In this document: positions 7,464 to 9,443 of the stretch, piece after piece
How positions within the stretch are numbered: position 1 is the first letter of the stretch
Layout: every line of letters starts with the position of its first letter
Source: Pseudomonadota bacterium
Lineage (GTDB): Bacteria; Pseudomonadota; Gammaproteobacteria; Xanthomonadales; Rhodanobacteraceae
Assembly: GCA_021798675.1 (NCBI GenBank)
Contig: JAJZGE010000040.1
Span: 1-9,443 of the forward strand
Direction of reading: 5' to 3'
Length of the DNA: 9,443 bases
The notes under the pieces: model-generated
The model's database searches: none
What the model saw: the letters and a program-made list of their open reading frames with translations, nothing else
Told to the model about the DNA's origin: nothing
Program-made: the position numbers and the translations under genes

Positions 7464-9443
7464 ATGAATCGACTCGACGGGCCGCAGGTTGAGATTCCGA
7501 ATGAGGCGGATCAACTGGCCTGGTTGGGGCGGTTGATCGGTGCGACCACGCCGCAGGCGGTGGCCGCCTTGACGGCGGAACTGGTGCGCTGCTGTCCGGC
7601 ATGCAGCAACGCCCGCGTATGGTGGCTGGAACGTGGCGAATGCCGCGCCACCGGTGGTGATCCGGACGCGCGAATGGAAGCCTGGCTTCGGTCCGCGTCG
7701 GATGATGACCGTGAAGCGCCGATTTCGGTCGGCCGCGAATGCGCGATAAGGCTGGCGCCGCGCGTGCCCGCCGCCTTGACGCTGACGCCGGCGGATGCGC
7801 AGGTTGGCCAGCGGTTGCGCGAGGCGCTGGCGCCCTGCCTTGCGCTGGCTGGCCGGCAATTGCAGCAATTGCTCGCGCTGGGCGAATTGCGGGATTCGCA
7901 TGACCAACTCGAGCGTTCGGAAAACCTGCAGCGCGCGCTGTTCGCCATTTCCGACCTCGCCGGCGCCGACCGCGACATGGACGAGCTGCTGCGCGGCATC
8001 CACGGCATCGTCGGCACGCTGATGTACGCGGAGAACTTCTACATCGTCCGCCACGACGCCGAGCGTGGCACCACGCGCTTCCTCTATTACGCCGACACGG
8101 TGGACGTCGAGGGTCCCGACATCGTGCGCGAGGAGTCGCTGGAGGCGATGCGTGGTTCGCTTACCTGGCACCTGCTGGTGCACGGCCGGCCGATGATGGG
8201 CAGCCCCGAGCAACTGGCTGCACAGACCAGCGGGCCGCTGGAGGTGATCGGCACGGACAGCGAGGACTGGCTGGGCGTGCCGATGCTGCGCGACGGTCGG
8301 GTGCACGGCGCGCTGGTGGTGCAGAGCTACCGGCCGGGCATCGGCTACACCAGCGAGGATCGCGCGGTGCTGGAGTTCGTCGCCCAGCATGTGCTCACCG
8401 CGCTGGAGCGCAAGCAGAGCAAGGACGAACTGGAGCGCAGGGTGCAACAGCGCACCAGCGAGCTGGCCACCGCCAACCGCGAGTTGCAGGAGGAAGTGCA
8501 GGAGCGCCAACGGGCGGAGCGCCTGCAGTCGGTACTGTTCCGGCTGGCCGAACTGGGTACGGCGGACATCGACGAAGGTGCGTTCTACCGTCACGTGCAC
8601 GCCGAGGTAGGCAGCCTGCTGGACGCCTCGAACTTCTACATCGCCCTGCTTGACGAGCAGCGGCAATGGCTGGACTTCCCGTACTACGTCGACGCCGGCG
8701 TGCAGAGCGCCTTCGGCGTGCCGATGGAGCATGGCGTGACCGCCTACGTGCTGCGCACCGGCAAACCCTTGCTGGCCAACCGGCACCAGCTCGATGCGCT
8801 GGCGGCCGCGGGCGAGGTGGTGCCCAGCATCATCGGCACGCCGTCCTCGTCGTGGCTGGGCGTGCCGCTGCGCACCGGCGAAAAGGTCATCGGCGTGGTC
8901 ACCGTGCAGAGCTATGTCGACGAGACCTATTTCGGCATCGCGGACCAGGAGCTGCTCAGCTTCGCCGCGATGCAGATCGCCAACAGCATCCAGCGCCGCC
9001 GCGCCGCTGCCGCACTGCTGCAGGCCAACCTGCAGCTGGAGCACCGGGTGGAGGAACGCACCCGCGAACTGCGCGAGCAGATCGCCGAGCGCGAGCAGAT
9101 CCAGCGGCAATTGCGCCACGAGGTGATGCACGATCCACTCACCGGCCTGCCGAACCGTGGCTTCCTGCGCGAACGGTTGGGCGAGCGACTGGCGCGGCTG
9201 TCGGCGGGCGCGCCCTGTGCGCTGCTGTACCTGGACGTGGACCGCTTCAAGGTGATCAACGACAGCCTGGGCCACCTGGCCGGCGATGCTTTCCTGCAGG
9301 CCGTGGCGAACCGCCTGCGCGCCTGCGTGGTCGCACCGGACGTGGTGGCGCGGCTGGCCGGCGACGAGTTCGCGATCTTGCTGGACGCCGTGGTCGAGCC
9401 GGTGGTGGCCGAACGCATGGCGCAGGGCGTGCTGCACGCGCTG
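7464..9443 (+). CDS. GAF-GAF-GGDEF cyclic-di-GMP signalling protein, 3'-truncated by window edge
   Basis: 660 residues are visible and the frame is still open at the right edge. No membrane helix or signal peptide is seen, so it is a cytoplasmic sensor. Residues 1-140 are an unassigned, possibly GAF-like region. GAF1 spans about 154-315 and GAF2 about 354-515. Each carries NFYI, then WLGVP and VVQSY or VTVQSY. Each is followed by a coiled coil of similar sequence (LERRVQQRTSEL and LEHRVEERTREL), so the module looks duplicated. The GGDEF domain starts at HDPLTGLPNR (556-565) and continues with YLDVDRFKVINDSLGH. Its signature reads AGDEF (632-636); D, E and F are kept, so diguanylate cyclase activity is plausible but unproven. 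The I-site RxxD is missing its Arg (VAPD, 623-626), so feedback inhibition by c-di-GMP at that site is unlikely. Relatives often carry a C-terminal EAL domain, which would lie beyond the window. Confidence 0.88.
   Translation, partial: MNRLDGPQVEIPNEADQLAWLGRLIGATTPQAVAALTAELVRCCPACSNARVWWLERGECRATGGDPDARMEAWLRSASDDDREAPISVGRECAIRLAPRVPAALTLTPADAQVGQRLREALAPCLALAGRQLQQLLALGELRDSHDQLERSENLQRALFAISDLAGADRDMDELLRGIHGIVGTLMYAENFYIVRHDAERGTTRFLYYADTVDVEGPDIVREESLEAMRGSLTWHLLVHGRPMMGSPEQLAAQTSGPLEVIGTDSEDWLGVPMLRDGRVHGALVVQSYRPGIGYTSEDRAVLEFVAQHVLTALERKQSKDELERRVQQRTSELATANRELQEEVQERQRAERLQSVLFRLAELGTADIDEGAFYRHVHAEVGSLLDASNFYIALLDEQRQWLDFPYYVDAGVQSAFGVPMEHGVTAYVLRTGKPLLANRHQLDALAAAGEVVPSIIGTPSSSWLGVPLRTGEKVIGVVTVQSYVDETYFGIADQELLSFAAMQIANSIQRRRAAAALLQANLQLEHRVEERTRELREQIAEREQIQRQLRHEVMHDPLTGLPNRGFLRERLGERLARLSAGAPCALLYLDVDRFKVINDSLGHLAGDAFLQAVANRLRACVVAPDVVARLAGDEFAILLDAVVEPVVAERMAQGVLHAL

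Noticed and set aside
7380..9437. A 685-codon open frame on the - strand opposite the GGDEF gene
   Set aside because: It is antisense to a protein with unmistakable GAF and GGDEF motifs; its His/Gln/Arg/Leu-rich product is the usual complement of such coding sequence.

Overview
This 9.4-kb window is high-GC chromosomal DNA with tightly packed genes. It contains no tRNA, rRNA, CRISPR array or mobile element that I can see. The proteins point to a gammaproteobacterium, probably Xanthomonadales (Rhodanobacteraceae/Xanthomonadaceae-like). The evidence is a fused BatB-BatC protein next to BatD, an E. coli-type DinG helicase with all four Fe-S cysteines, and a GAF-GAF-GGDEF signalling protein. The lineage is inferred from protein style and base composition, not from a marker gene.

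Region 1 (1-3833, + strand) is the distal part of a Bat ('Bacteroides aerotolerance') operon. It holds the last 24 codons of a probable BatA, a BatB-BatC fusion (VWA domain, TPR repeats, Gln/Gly/Ser-rich linker) and BatD. The genes are translationally coupled: ATGA at 73-76 and TGATG at 2077-2081. Related operons usually start with a MoxR AAA+ ATPase, which would lie upstream of this window. Together they make an inner-membrane complex with large exposed domains whose exact biochemical role is still unclear. The BatB half has a degraded MIDAS metal-binding motif, the most notable protein-level oddity here.

Region 2 (3834-4917) has a GC-rich hairpin just after batD, then a macrodomain protein (O-acetyl-ADP-ribose deacetylase type) on the - strand. 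A MarR-family regulator diverges from it across only 44 bp.

Region 3 (4918-5255) is a 338-bp gap between the convergent MarR and dinG genes. I see no supported gene in it, but it is dense in inverted repeats. Region 4 (5256-7352, - strand) is dinG. Region 5 (7353-7463) is a 111-bp divergent promoter region with a short perfect inverted repeat. Region 6 (7464 to the window end, + strand) is a cyclic-di-GMP protein cut off at the right edge. It has two GAF domains, each followed by a coiled coil, and a GGDEF domain whose signature reads AGDEF and which lacks the inhibitory I-site arginine.

I found no clearly new multi-gene system. The leads worth following are the degenerate MIDAS, the structured 338-bp gap and the tight macrodomain/MarR divergent pair.
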